Source: Zantedeschia hybrid cultivar
Lineage: Eukaryota; Streptophyta; Magnoliopsida; Alismatales; Araceae
NCBI GenBank assembly: GCA_030544215.1
Contig: JARZZO010000014.1
Location: forward strand, 12,310,234 to 12,374,233
Length of the DNA stretch: 64,000 bases
Direction: 5' to 3'
Shown piece after piece: positions 44,860-57,286 of the stretch. Below the pieces are notes generated by a model that made no database searches, was not told the origin of the DNA, and was given only the letters and a program-made list of their open reading frames with translations. Made by a program: the position numbers and the translations under genes. Within the stretch, counting starts at the first letter, position 1, and each line of letters opens with the position of its first letter.

Positions 44860-45510
44860 TATGTTATATATACATATGTATCTGTCTGTGTATGTATATA
44901 CATACATATAGAGGATGGATAGAATGCATCCCAGGGCACATATAAGAGAGATGCACACCACCTTTTGGGAGTTTAAACTCCTTAATTGGTGATGAAAACT
45001 AAAACCCCAAGGGATGGGAACAATCCTAGGGCTAATTAAAGTAATATCCTATTTTTTATTATTTTTATTTTTTACCTTCAGCGGCCAAATTTACAGGAAG
45101 GTTAGGGTGTTAAATTGGGGAAAGAAGGTTTCCAACGGCACATTTCCTTCCGCTCAGTAGAGCAGTTCCATGCTTGGTTTTGGCTCCACCCTCGTGTTGA
45201 AAAATAAAATAAAAATCATCATAAAATTTTAAATATTCAATTACCTCCATAGGATATTTTTCACCCTTTGGAGCTTAAATTTCACCGTTGGATCGTATCC
45301 TAATTGATTGTAGTCGTCCAATCTTGTGCGAGTTAGATTGTGACAAATACTATAATTCCAGAGGAGTGGCTTCGGAATTTCAAGCGAACTCCTAGAAAGT
45401 CTCAGTGACCTACTGGATTTGTTTAGCTAGAGAGACATGCTGACCCTGCAAAGGGTAAGCAAGCAATATTTTGAGTATGTGATAAAACCACATAATATAT
45501 ATAGAAGAAC
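44860..45510. other. Repeat-derived sequence before the MITE cluster
   Basis: TATATACATA-rich stretch near 44870-44910, then phrases such as CCCAAGGGATGGGAACAATC that recur, in either orientation, up to 46640. Confidence 0.4.
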
Positions 45511-46000
45511 GTTGTGGTGCAATTTGCTACAAACCGCATGCTCTGTTTTTGACCCCTTCCTTATATCAAAAAAATAAAATTCACCATAAAATTTTAAATA
45601 TCCAATTATTTACCTTAAGATTGTTTCCTTCCCTTGGGACTTTATTTTCACCATCCAATCGTGAAACTCAATCATGGCCGTCCATAGGGTACTTACAAAT
45701 TTAATTTTCAATAAATGATGAAAAATGAGTCAAAAAATAAAAAAATGGTCAGATTATCCTTAGGGTTGTTACCATCTTCTGGAATTTTAATATTATCAAT
45801 TTCCTCACACCCGATTGGATGGCTACAATCAATTTAGATATGATCGGATGGTGAAAATTAAGCTTCAACTGATGGAAATAACCTTGGAGGGGTAATTGAA
45901 TATTTAGAAATTTATGGTGACTTTATTATTTTTAACATGGGGATGATGCAGAAACATAGCACGTGGTTTATCCGCACGTATGGGAAAACCGCACCACAAC
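45511..46000. mobile_element. MITE, cluster member 1
   Basis: Perfect 10-bp inverted ends GTTGTGGTGC (45511-45520) and GCACCACAAC (45991-46000), with weaker similarity outward. The interior repeats the phrase TTGTTNCCATC...GGANTTTAATNTT. Non-coding. Confidence 0.5.
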
Positions 46001-46346
46001 ACTCCTATGTGCAGTCAGACCGCACGGCCTTATTCTATCCCATCCCCATGTTTAAAATTTTGAGTATTCAATCACCCCCTCTTAAGGTTGTTTTCGTTCC
46101 TTGGGGGTTAACTTCCACTGTTTGATCATAAAACTCAACTGTAGCTGTCCAAATGGGTGGGTTAAAAAAAAACTCTTAAAAGATTATCATAAAATAAGAA
46201 ATTAGTCTAATTACCTTTAGGGTTGTTCTCATCGCTTGGAGTTTTAGTTTGATCACCATACATATATATTTAGTTCTGTACGTATTTACATACTTACGTA
46301 TGTGTGTGCATGTATATGTGTGTGAATGCATGTGCGTGTAGAAAAA

Positions 46347-46694
46347 TGCTACTATGTGGTCTGCGACTCTGCGGTCACACCGCACATCAGTAATTAATTA
46401 TCAAAATAAAAATCCCAAGGGATGGGGACAAACTTATGGACTAATTAGAGTATTTTTCCATTTTTGATGATTTTGAAAATTTTTACACTCTGATCACGAA
46501 CCACAGCAATCTGATCGGGTGATATGATTGAGTTTCATGATTGGATGGTACAAAAATTAAAAAATATATATATCAAAAAAGAAATTTACTCTAATTACCC
46601 CTAGGGTTGTTCCCATCCCTTGATATTTTAAATTTGATCACCTATTAAAGGGTTTAAAACCCTTGCGGCCTGGCCACAGGACCACACAGTAGCA
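46347..46694. mobile_element. MITE, cluster member 2
   Basis: Ends TGCTACTATGTGGTC (46347-46361) and GACCACACAGTAGCA (46680-46694) are inverted repeats with one mismatch over 15 bp. The right flank ACTCCTCTATGTGCAG matches that of member 1, so both belong to one family. Confidence 0.65.
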
Positions 46695-46732
46695 CTCCTC
46701 TATGTGCAGGGGTGTGTGTGCGTGTGTGTGTG

Positions 46733-46790
46733 TTTTTTTTTTTTGGGGGGGGGGGGGGTGTGGGGGGTGTGTGGTGGGGCGCTGGCTTCT
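46733..46790. repeat. T/G homopolymer tract
   Basis: A T run followed directly by a G run of about 14 and then G/T-rich sequence. Prone to sequencing or assembly error. Confidence 0.8.
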
Positions 46791-46794
46791 TGCT

Positions 46795-47680
46795 GCTTTA
46801 CCTAACTCTGCTTGTTCTTCCTTCAGATTGCATCATTCGTGAGGCTATGATTTGTTGAAAGGAATCCCATAATCATGCTGTTTGTTCTTCATCAGTTTCA
46901 TGTAGCTGTGTTATGTTAAATCTTCATTGCTTCCACGGAGGTCGGCTAGCAACCTTTGACATATTTCCAGTCCCACAGGATATACAATGAGAGTTTAGCT
47001 ATTAAGCTGCTGAAGTAGACTGGCTGCTGTTAAAATGATTGCTATCTAATCCCACAGGATTCAGATATACTCTCCAGGTTGGTCTGCCTCCCTCCCCCAA
47101 AGCTGCTATTACTGCTCGTGCTTTGTAGATGTCAATAGTAGTTTGCGATGCAGTTTGGCTCTTGTTGCTTAGGGGATACTAAATTATACTACCTTGAATA
47201 TGCTTATTTGGTGGAACACTTGCGGGCAATCCAGTTGTGTTGTGCAATGGAGACTAATGATACTTATTTGCTTGACATAGAGCAGATCTAATTTGCAATG
47301 GACTGACTCTTGCTTCTAAACAGTTAAAACTACAACTTCATCAAGCACTCATGGTTCAGCTGATACAACTTCTCTAGATATCTGTGGCACGTACATCACA
47401 GTTGTCAAGGCCTTTGATGAGGTCCTTCACATCTTTATCAAGTAATTTGGGGTGATTGAGATTACTTAGAGGGATTGAATTTATTTGTAGTTCAAATCAT
47501 CTGTGGAGACCAGTCTATACATTTGCTCTCACATATCTCCTGTTGTTTGTTAGTATCCTTATTATGGAGCACGGTAAGTTTAATAAATTGGAAATAGCCT
47601 TGAGCAAGGACAATTCAGATTTACTATCTATTCTTTGATAATTTAGGTTCTCATACAAATTAATATAGACATTTTATTTG
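46795..47680. repeat. Ancient duplication, copy A (non-coding)
   Basis: Collinear with 49290-50490. Shared landmarks in the same order: CTTCCTTC...CAG then GAGGCTATGATTTGTTGAAAGGA; CCAGGTTGGTCTGCCT; GGAGACTAATGATACTTATTT; GGTAAGTTTAATAAAT; TTGATAATTTAGGTT. No reading frame is conserved between the copies. Confidence 0.6.
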
Positions 47681-48283
47681 TAAGGGTTACAGACTTTGAA
47701 ACCAATCTCATTATAATTTGAGCTACTGATTCTCGACATTGTTTGGATTTTGTTATTAATGATATCAATCCCTTGAGATGAGCAGTAGATGGCTTAGATA
47801 TACTCTTTCTTGTTGGAAGATGTTGGGGCATCTCCTATGCACTCTCTTCTCATCGAAGGATAAAGCTTTTGTTTTGTTTCTTTATTCTTAGTTGATTCAG
47901 CTCTTGGTGTACATGTGATTGACTTCTCTCCTTGATTTGTGTGAAGATGCGGGGGCAGTGGCAATAATTCTAGAGTAGAGAAGGCCTCGACTGAGGTTGA
48001 TATATTATTGTTTTTGGGATGCTTTGGTTCAGTGGAAGGATAAGAAGCTGATTCATCCTTCTTCTCACAGTGTTCTAGTACAAGGAGGGAACAAAGTGCT
48101 TCGGACTAAGAGTGCTGAGAAGTGTGATTACTGTTCTTCTCTGAAGTTGGATGTGAAATGTCTTCCTTATGTGGTTCAGCATCATCCACAAGAGAGGCAA
48201 ATTTGTTTCAAACAAGGGCATCAATGTGCTGCAGCTCATTCGTGATATATGTTTCTCCATCAGCTGATGCTTGATTGAACAAC

Positions 48284-48284
<1 letters not shown>
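47681..48284. other. Intergenic DNA, nothing recognised
   Basis: Short frames only, no motif I recognise. Confidence 0.4.
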
Positions 48285-48318
<34 letters not shown>

Positions 48319-48345
48319 TTTTTTTTTTTTTTTTCTTTTTTTTTT
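48285..48345. repeat. C34-T16 homopolymer block
   Basis: 34 consecutive C, then 16 T, one C and 10 T. Unusual; could be a real simple repeat or an assembly/sequencing artefact. Confidence 0.9.
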
Positions 48346-48892
48346 GTTGAGTATTTGAAGTGTTGGGAGTAGCAGAACCTTCACCATACCTCTATTTTTT
48401 ATCTATTCCTTTGGTTTCATATGTGGTAGACCCACTATAGCAGTGGCCTTGATTGTCACCACTGTGTAGTGGCCATAGTGACACCCATGTCTGTTCTGGA
48501 TGACAAGCTTTTTCATGATTGAAAAGTGCTTTAGGATGCTCTTGTAGTGAAATAGCCTTCTTGTGGAAAAATGTTGCCGTAGGTAGTGAATCTTGGGAAC
48601 TGGATTGCTTGTTATGGCAGTCAGTTTCTCATGGCTGACCATCTCGCAATGTAGGTAATATTTGGAAAATTTCAGGTAATTAACTGGTCATTTGAAGCTC
48701 TCACGATCTTCAATGCGCTGTTGGAGGAGCAGCAATAATATTAGTGAGCTGAGATGTGAGTTGCCACTCGGAGTATTGGTCCTGCATTCTCTGCAATGGA
48801 GTGGGGACAAAAGGCTCAAAGGAAATGGCCTTAAGTTTTGGGAGCATGTTTAACGGATTTTGTTACCCATTTGTAGGGGAAATATACATTTG

Positions 48893-49006
48893 GAATGGAT
48901 CAATATCTTTTTTTGTGCTAAGACAATGTAGAATGGATCAATATCTTTTTTTGTGCTAAGACAATGTAGAATGGATCAATATCTTTTTTTGTGCTAAGAC
49001 AATGTA
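48893..49006. repeat. 38-bp tandem triplication
   Basis: GAATGGATCAATATC followed by T7 and GTGCTAAGACAATGTA is repeated three times at 48893, 48931 and 48969 with no visible difference between complete units, so the expansion is recent. Confidence 0.95.
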
Positions 49007-49289
49007 CCGATGGAGCTGTTTGCCTTGTCAACATCTTTGGTTAACCGGGAATGGGGAATGGTTGAGCGAAGTATGGTATTCCTTCTTTGCAAATTGCAAA
49101 CAGCTAAGGCAATCCCTCTATCATGTGCTGAGGTAATAGTTAGCTATTCCTCATATCAAAAGATATCGTACACGGAAAGTTGTTTCACAAGAAATTAAAT
49201 TGTATATTTTTTATTATCTGATGAAGCTGATGTCAGGTCATGGGTTGATCCCTACCTCCTTGGCCGCTTCGTCTATGCTTCCCTCTGCT

Positions 49290-50490
49290 GCCTTCGTCTA
49301 TACTTCCTTCTTACAGGTTACAGCATTTTTGAAGCTATAATTTGTGAAAGGACTTCCCAATCTTGCTGTGGTTTGTTTTTCATCGATTTCATATATCTAT
49401 ATTTAATCTTCCTCACCTCCGTGAAGGTTGGCTTATCTCCTTGCCAGAAATCTACAACGTGATCAGAATATGGATGTCAAATTGCCAATCTGAAGATAAG
49501 ACAATGGGTGCATTTTGTTGTTGTTTGAAGTTTTTTGAATTATCAAACAATCCATTAATCAACTTATCTGGAAAAAAACCATGTAACAGAATAAATTAGG
49601 ATGTATCAAACGCATCCTGTCTCACAACTCACAAGCCGTGTAGATATAGTTTCCACTTTCCAGGTTGGTCTGTCTGCCCTCCACCAGGGGTTGTGGTTAG
49701 TGCTTATCATCTCTAGATGATGTTAGTTTGTCTCTGTTCTTAAGTGCTCTGGCCGTCCTGACTTACGGCTGCCTTGGATTAAGGACTGTTGTAATCCTCT
49801 AAAATTGAATAACCGTGAATGCATTAGTTTTTTTTTTTTCATTCGATAAGGTTCCTGCTAGCAATTGGCTAGATGCTTGGGGAGACTACTGATGCTTATT
49901 TAATTTGTAAAGAATGCAGATGGTGTTGGAAGTGCAGTATGATTCCCGATGATGAAGGTCGGCTGCAACTTGTCAAGCCCTCACTTACTGAGGAATGCTA
50001 TTATATCTCATTTTCTATCACCTTCTTTATCATACTTTTTTGAGCTGTTTGATTGTTTGACCAAATGGTTCTTATTAAAGTTATTTCTAACATAAATTTT
50101 TTACAATTATTATATTTACTGAATTTTTTTTGACCAAATAATCAAATGGTTTCTGATAAATGTGATAAATACGGTGGTAAAAAGTGTATGATGGCGTTCC
50201 TCTTATCCAAGTGATACAGCTTGTCTGGGTATGTGTACCTTGCAATCGTCTTTGCCTCTTGCTCGGACGTGGCCTATTCATGTTTTTTATCTAGGACACT
50301 TAAATGTTTTTTTCAAAATCTGTGAAGAATGGCGTGTACATCTGCTCTAATACGTCTACAGGTCTTTTTAATAGCCGTGGTACTTACAGGGCGTGGTAAA
50401 TTCAATAAATCAAAGATCATCTTGGGAAAGGACGAAGTTTTGTTACTTACGTTTTGATGATTTAAGTTTCATGCAAGCTAATGCCGGCAA
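49290..50490. repeat. Ancient duplication, copy B (non-coding)
   Basis: Counterpart of 46795-47680: GAAGCTATAATTTGTGAAAGGA near 49330, CCAGGTTGGTCTGTCT near 49661, GGAGACTACTGATGCTTATTT near 49879, GGTAAATTCAATAAAT near 50396, TTGATGATTTAAGTT near 50454. Longer than copy A because of insertions. Confidence 0.6.
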
Positions 50491-53400
50491 CTGAGTTTCT
50501 AACTCTGGAAACCTATGACGTGATGGACGCTTTTATTTATATTAGAGAAGTACGAACACAACATTTGGACATCCGTGTCTTAATCTTATATATCAAGATT
50601 TTAAAATAAATATGGGAGATTTCTCAGAATATTTAACATATCTTTTTAAAATACTTGTCTATATGTTAAATTTTAACATATTTTAATATAATATTTATTT
50701 TAAATAAAATTTTATAATTATATTCTATTATATACATTATAATGGTGTATTGATGTATATATATTCATATATTTTGTGTCATCGTGTCTTATTTTTAAAA
50801 TGTTATATGTCCGACACATATATCTATGTTGACATTTGACACTCATATCTGTGCCCCACAAATCATAACTGAAACCCTTCACATCGTTTGGTCTAACATG
50901 AAATACTATAAATTGTTATATAACACTACGTGTGTGTGCGGGTGTTGTGCAATCCTTACAGTGTGTTACAGTGTTTTCTCGTTTGGCGGCATCACAAAAT
51001 GTTGTTTTGGTGGCATCATAAAATGTTGCAAAACTCAGTTTTGAAATAATTGATTTTAAAATTATGAAAAATATAAACCTTAATTTTAAAATAACTGGTT
51101 TTCGTTTCTGATGATTTGGACTGAAAATTGAAGTCAGCTGAAGAAGGATTTTAGCGGCCATTTGGAATATGACAAGTTACAGAGCTCCAACTGTATAAAA
51201 AAGTAACGTAAAATAATTTGCAGTAAATTAAACGTAAGAAAAATATCATTTTACTGCTGTTTACTATTCTAAAAAGTGTGTATGAGAGTACCTTACATAT
51301 TATGATTGTCCACTGCGGAGGTCCAATTTGCACCATGTACACGGTAGAGCGCATAAATGCCTTAGCATGACACTGCTGTGATAATAGCCAGATCAGATTA
51401 AACGGCTTTTGGCATTTACCTACAAATCTAGGACCTGTCACGTTTTTAATTCAAATTATTTCACGATCAATTATGTTGTCTTATGGAGTGTTTAGTTGTT
51501 AAATTAGGTAGCTCTATCAATATCAGTTTTAATGTTACTATTAAAAATGGGTTTCTGGTTATTTTTATTACTTTTGTTTTGTATATTGTCATAACAAATT
51601 TAATAGAGTCTAAGCTTATTATAAAATTGTTAGAAATTAGTTTTTCAGAATTTGGAGTCTCTCTTATCTTCTTTTCTCATCTCCAACTCTCTCTTTTCCC
51701 TTTTATGATCCTCCTCCACATTTCCCGAACACCAATTTGAACATTAATACTATAAACATAAAAAAATCTTAAGAATTTTTTCAAATCAGTCCCTACAAAT
51801 TTCATATATGTCCCTTTTTCTTAAAATTTTTAAATATATCTCTATAATCCTCCGCCATTCTAAGATATGAGCCTGCGGTAAATGACTATTCGAAAAAGAG
51901 ATGAGGGAGGAAAATGTTACGGTTAAAGTACGTCAAAGGTCAAAAACTAATGTTTCAACCAGACAGGACGTGAAATGGAGCTCAATTTTGCATTTCTTAC
52001 AGCTGGTTACTAGTTTTTGATTCGTCCCTGAGGTCCCCATTTACAGCTAGCCCACAACAAAGGGTGGACTTAATACTTGAATGAGTGTTGGACATTGGAC
52101 TGGCTTCTAGAGCCGATCACTACATATATGCTGTGATGTGGAGCAGCTGCCGCAACGTGCACATAGCCGTTGGATCGTATAAGAAGTGATTTCCTTTTTT
52201 AAAAAATAATTGTCTGATCAAAGATTAATGTTATAAAAGTTGAGTTATATGATCCACATCAGATTGCAACACCTCGAAACATTAGTATAAGTGTTACACA
52301 ATTTTTTGAATCTTCTTAGGATTTGACAACAACGTACGTCTAAGAGTACTGGGGTTTGCCCAAGGAGACATCACATTGCTTGACACCCAGGGCATGAGAT
52401 CCTTGGTTGAGCTGAAGCCCTTCATTACTTCCTCTGCTTGCACCGTACGGTTCTTCTGCCCCTCCATGAAATTGTCTAACTGGTAACCAGTACAACAAGC
52501 AGTGACCTCAGTGAGAAGGAAAGCGACCCTCCACATCATGGTTTCCATACATAGGGTGACCAGCTGCCATGATGAATCTACCTCTCTAGGTTGTGTCGTG
52601 CAGGGGATGTGAAGGTGGAGACTAGAGAGAGATGTATGCCCATCTGGACGTTCCCCTCTATCGATGATTCTTCTGCCTAAACTTGGAGTGTGGAGCAAGG
52701 ATGAGAGGTGACCCACAAGTGTCTAGTGACCACTATCCTTTGTTCCCGGTGAAAATAAAGGATTAAGTTAATAGGATTCGGAATAACTGGTATAAGGACT
52801 TAAACTCAGTTCGGTTGTAGGGATTCTTAATTCTTCCAATTTTTTTAATTTTTCAAATTGTATTTAAAATGCCTAATTTTTTCAATTTTTTTTTTAATTC
52901 TATATTTTATTTCACTCTTTATTCCACTCCTTACCAAATCACTTGAAATAGCGACTTACCAAATCAAAATACCTCCTATTCTGATTTAAAAAATCTTCAA
53001 AATCTTATTATGAGATAAAAATTTTGTAAACAAAGTGAGCCTAAGAAGTCCGACTTGATATAATGTGAAGCGTTACAATCTAATACTGATTGCAATATCT
53101 CTGTCGCTGCTGCTCAAGATTCATAGATGGTCTATATTGAAACAAAAAATGTTTTTTTTTTTAAAAATTGCTGAACTCGGAGGAAGGGAGGGATGGAGGG
53201 CAGGTGCTTACGAATCATCTGATCACCGATCAGATAATTATATTAAAAATAAATAAATCAAACACCTACACGATCTAACAACTCCTGCACAATTCAATAA
53301 TAGCACCCCAAGACTCACTCGTCATCAACTGTTGAGGTTCTTATCCTTTCCACTCCAAGGTGAGGTTTCTTGCAGGTGCAATAATTTTCTAAACCTTTTC

Positions 53401-53570
53401 CAGGCCCCTTTCTGCTTTCTCTCACAAGTTGCAGATAGCAGCATCACGTCGGCTTTAAAGTTGTAACATTGGATGCCTTCTTTGAGACATCAACTGTATG
53501 TAACACTCCGAGGGATAGACTTCGTAACCCACCAGAAGGAAGTTAGTATAACCTTGGATGTCGATATTAA
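50491..53570. other. Intergenic DNA
   Basis: Near 50540-50830 the phrase GTGTCTTA/CGTGTCTTA recurs in AT-rich sequence, suggesting a decayed transposon. A 140-codon minus-strand frame at 52294-52716 has no motif I recognise and could be chance or a gene fragment. Nothing else supported. Confidence 0.4.
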
Positions 53571-53577
53571 GATCGTG

Positions 53578-53905
53578 TCTTACAAATCACAAAATTCGGA
53601 TGTTGAGTTTGAAGGGCCTAAGATCATAGGCATTAGCCACAACTGAAATTAACTGATGTAAGATTATTATATAGTCACTCTAACACTTCTCCTCACGGTT
53701 AAGATGGACTGCAAAAATTAGATAAGAAGAGACGACGCAAATTAGAAATAAATTTTGAGAAGATAAAGTTGGACTAGGCCCCTATTTTGATACCATCTTA
53801 CAAACCACAAAATTCGGATGTTAAATTTGAAGAGCCTAAGATCATAAGCACTGGCGAAATTAACCGATGTAAGATTATTATATAGTCACTTCAACATTGT
53901 GGCAC
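53578..53905. repeat. Direct repeat pair of about 105 bp, offset about 215 bp
   Basis: TCTTACAAATCACAAAATTC...GATGTAAGATTATTATATAGTC (from 53578) recurs as TCTTACAAACCACAAAATTC...GATGTAAGATTATTATATAGTC (from 53796). Confidence 0.85.
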
Positions 53906-54639
53906 TTTTCTTCATCATGTTAGTTTACGTCAAAGTTAGGGTTTTTGCATCTATCAACTAACCAATACTTAAAAATGTCAAAGAACATTTGCGTCAAATT
54001 AATTAAGCCCGCTTATCGGCACACTTACCTGCTAATGCAGCCGACATCCATCCCTATCTTAAAGTGGGCGGCTATTTTTAAAGCGGCTCTTAGGAATGTT
54101 TAAAAAATTCTGTTCTTTTTATGTACGCATGCAAATACTCTAATACACCACGTTAGGATGTCCTATGCAAGACGTCAAGGTTCTTGGACTACATTTACAT
54201 GTGATGTGACCCTCTTATACCCCGTCGTAGGTCACCGCTTGATTGGATGGCTCTCTAAAGTCTCAAGAATCTATGAGGCACATTTTTCTATTTTCCAATT
54301 TCTACATATCTTTGCTAAAATATAAGTTACCGATTAGTCTGTTAGGAACATGCACGGTTCACTCTAGTTTCAGTTTGGGAAATCAAAATCAAACAGAAAG
54401 TCTATTAATGACTCGATATAGACAACTTGGTCCGGTTCAGTTTCCAGTTCAGTTTGAACCTTCCACCTTTTACAGGCTTCCTCCACAAATAGGTTAAAAT
54501 ATGTTAACATCCATCGAACTATCTTTTTTTTTTTTTACTTCTCATTTTGACTTAAAATTTTGGTTTCTAACTTTTTTTTAGTCAAACCAAAATAAACTTA
54601 ATAAAGTGAGCCAAAAAATGACGATTAGATTTAGTTTCT

Positions 54640-54850
54640 GATGCTGTTGAGATGCACGAGATGCTGAACCGGACGGTCAAGAAGTTGATCAAAGCAGGGC
54701 CGGTCGAGAAGAACTGCGAGTAGCACAGTCAAAGGAGTCGGACCAGCAGCTGCCGAATCAAAAGGGATCATGTACCCTGCACAGAGGAGACATGGCATAG
54801 TAAGGGTCCGGATGACTTTTCTGGATAAGGCCCTCCGACGTTTAAGTCAA
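54640..54850. mobile_element. Possible LTR relic
   Basis: G/C-richer island in AT-rich DNA with CCTGCACAGAGGAG and GGCCCTCCGACGTTTAAGTCA. It recalls the LTR phrase CCTGCAGGAGGG ... CCCTCCGACGGTCAAGTTA of the Tat element (7770-7855). No second copy or ends seen. Confidence 0.3.
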
Positions 54851-56979
54851 ACGATGACAAAAAAAACATGACAAAAGATAAAAAGTGAGAGAGAGAAAGT
54901 ATATTAAATGTGGTCTTTATGACATATCTTTTTAAGATTTTAAATTCTCTTTATTAAAAAAAATAGTTGAGAGAATAAATGTTGTGGCTGATATGGGACT
55001 AAAAACTGTCGTCCCTCTTTATTTCCAGGGCATTCAACGCTTGTAAGCATAAATCTTACTTTGTTTGCAGAATAATTAAGTTATTACGTGGGGTCTACCG
55101 ACTATATATCAGAATAAGAGATGTTTCGATTTGATAGTTTTGTGGGGGCTCACTGACGGAATAAGAAGAATAAGTAATTCTTAGGTTTAAAGTGAGATGA
55201 CTTAATTATCCTTATTTTTTGAATACGTTATTCTAAACCGGTATAAGTCATTCCGCTTGTCAAACCAAAATAAAACTTATTCTCTTCTTATTCATCCTTA
55301 TTCTTCTCATATTTTCCGATCAAAATGGCGCCAAGAGATTAAAACCCGGCCAATCTCCAAGAAGTCTCTAGACCCCCCGGGGGGAAGATCCTCATCAGTT
55401 TCTAATAGTTAGCTTTGCACCGGCACCTAGATGATAAAAAATACCCTTCATGCTGCTCAAGTGATCGAGTTCTTGTGAGATTTTCATAACGTCCATCTAA
55501 ACCAGCAACCCCTTTATTAGTGTTGCGTCACTACATTAACCCAATTCCTCTACTGGTGCTTGCCTGCAGTTGGTGTTCGCCCACAGAGTCGAATGCCCTG
55601 CACCACAGGGAAGGGCCACTGTTGCCTTGTCCCACTCACTGTGTCTCTTCTATGTTGCCCTTCTCAAGGGGGTAGCGTGCACTTCTGCCACAGTGATACC
55701 CCTTCCTTCGTCCACCTGATGAGTACCCAACAATGCATAGATGCATGGATAGCTTTGAATCCCGCCTACCCACCACGGCACCAACAGCCAAACCCACGTT
55801 TGCAAGTTTGTCGTCAGGTGTGCGTTTTGATGGGGACGCATATTTACTCTTGCTTCATTGTTTAATTTGTTCCCTCCAAATTCTCATTCTCATGACTTAG
55901 GTTGTGTCACAGAATGTGAATTTAAAAATTTTTGAGATGATTTTAACATAACAAGTGAATAAAAGTTTCGGTAAGATTTTTTATGTTTGGTTTGGCGCAA
56001 TTTCTAATTGAAGGTCTATTTTGAGGGGATGATAGTCTTTTAATTATTTTTTAATTTTTTACAAGCTAAATCTTACTAATTTAGATAAAGATGAGATTGT
56101 TAGCAAAGATTTGACTTGTTTGACAATTACCATATCAAAAATATAAGACAAATATAGCTTCCAACTAGAAGTCTCTTCGATCGAACACATTTTTAGTTAG
56201 AAATTACTTGTGACTTTTACTTTCAACATTAAAAAAAAATCTAGTGAGAGTGACTATAATTAATTTTAGATGGTTAAATAATAAATATTCTCCAACTATT
56301 TTATCTTCTCTCTAATTTAGGAAGTTTCGATTTTAAAACTTTTGGTTCAAAATCAACAAGCTACCTAAATGGCTTTCATACTCTAAATTTTATTCCTCAA
56401 AGAAGTTGAACTGAAAATCCAAAAATGTTTCGAGTGAAAGTTGCATTAACATGTCCTAAAATTCAGTTACTTACTTTTGCACGCGAACATTATCTCAATC
56501 ATAATGATTACGGTTACTGACCTTTTTTATCTATGGATCTCTATAAGGATGATGTGGCCTGTGTAAAAAGCTATCTTTTATTTTCACTTTAAATTATCCC
56601 ATAATCTGAACTGTTTCGGTAACCGGAAAAAAACTGTCAATCTTTGATTTGATGTTCAGAAATTAACTCCAGATTCTAATTATAAGTTCTCTGGCATTTC
56701 AAGGGTTTCTAAGTGGTAGTTAATGCATCTTGAAACGCAAAATTAAATTCTCAACAGGAGGACAGACACAGAGGCAACACATGTTTCTCCTCTCTCCTCA
56801 AACTTTGGATAGATTTTAGTGAATTACTAATAAGGGCAACTAAATTTTCAAAATTTTCGTTCTGGGTCACTTAATATTTGAAATATATACCCTAAATCTT
56901 AATTGGTATATACCTGAGAAGAGTATTCACCACTTTCATGTTAATGACCTGGATGGATACATGTCACCCAAATGTTAAG
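54851..56979. other. Intergenic DNA, with a diverged MITE-like stretch
   Basis: 56180-56455 loosely resembles family A MITEs (TTGTGACTTTTACTTTCAAC, TCTTCTCTCTAATTTAGGAAG), too diverged to bound. A 101-codon frame at 55560-55865 shows no known motif. Otherwise nothing supported. Confidence 0.4.
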
Positions 56980-57286
56980 GGCGTGTTGGCAAAACTTTTA
57001 TTTAAAAGTTATTTTGACTTTTACTTCTTACGTAGAATGAGGTGAGGGAGAGAGGTTATAACTAATTTTGACTTGTTACAAAAGTCAACTTTTTCATAAA
57101 AATAACAACTTTACTTTTTTTCTAATCTTGGAAGTATCTCCTTATAGCTTTTGGTTGGAAGTCAAAACACAATTAAACTATCACATAAATGACTTCTAAG
57201 ATTCAATGACTTATATGAAAAATAACTAAATAAAAATACAAAAATACTTCGAAATAGAAGGTGTGCCAAACACGGCCTTAACTATT
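56980..57286. mobile_element. Tourist-like MITE family A, copy 3
   Basis: Left end GGGCGTGTTGGC and right end GCCAAACACGGCC are inverted repeats, flanked by TTAA/TTA on both sides. Interior landmarks shared with the other copies include TAGAATGAGGTGAGGGAGAG and AACTAATTTTGACTTGTTA. Confidence 0.8.

Noticed and set aside
52294..52716. 140-aa minus-strand frame
   Set aside because: No motif recognised, no promoter or flanking exons seen; kept only as a remark in the intergenic entry.
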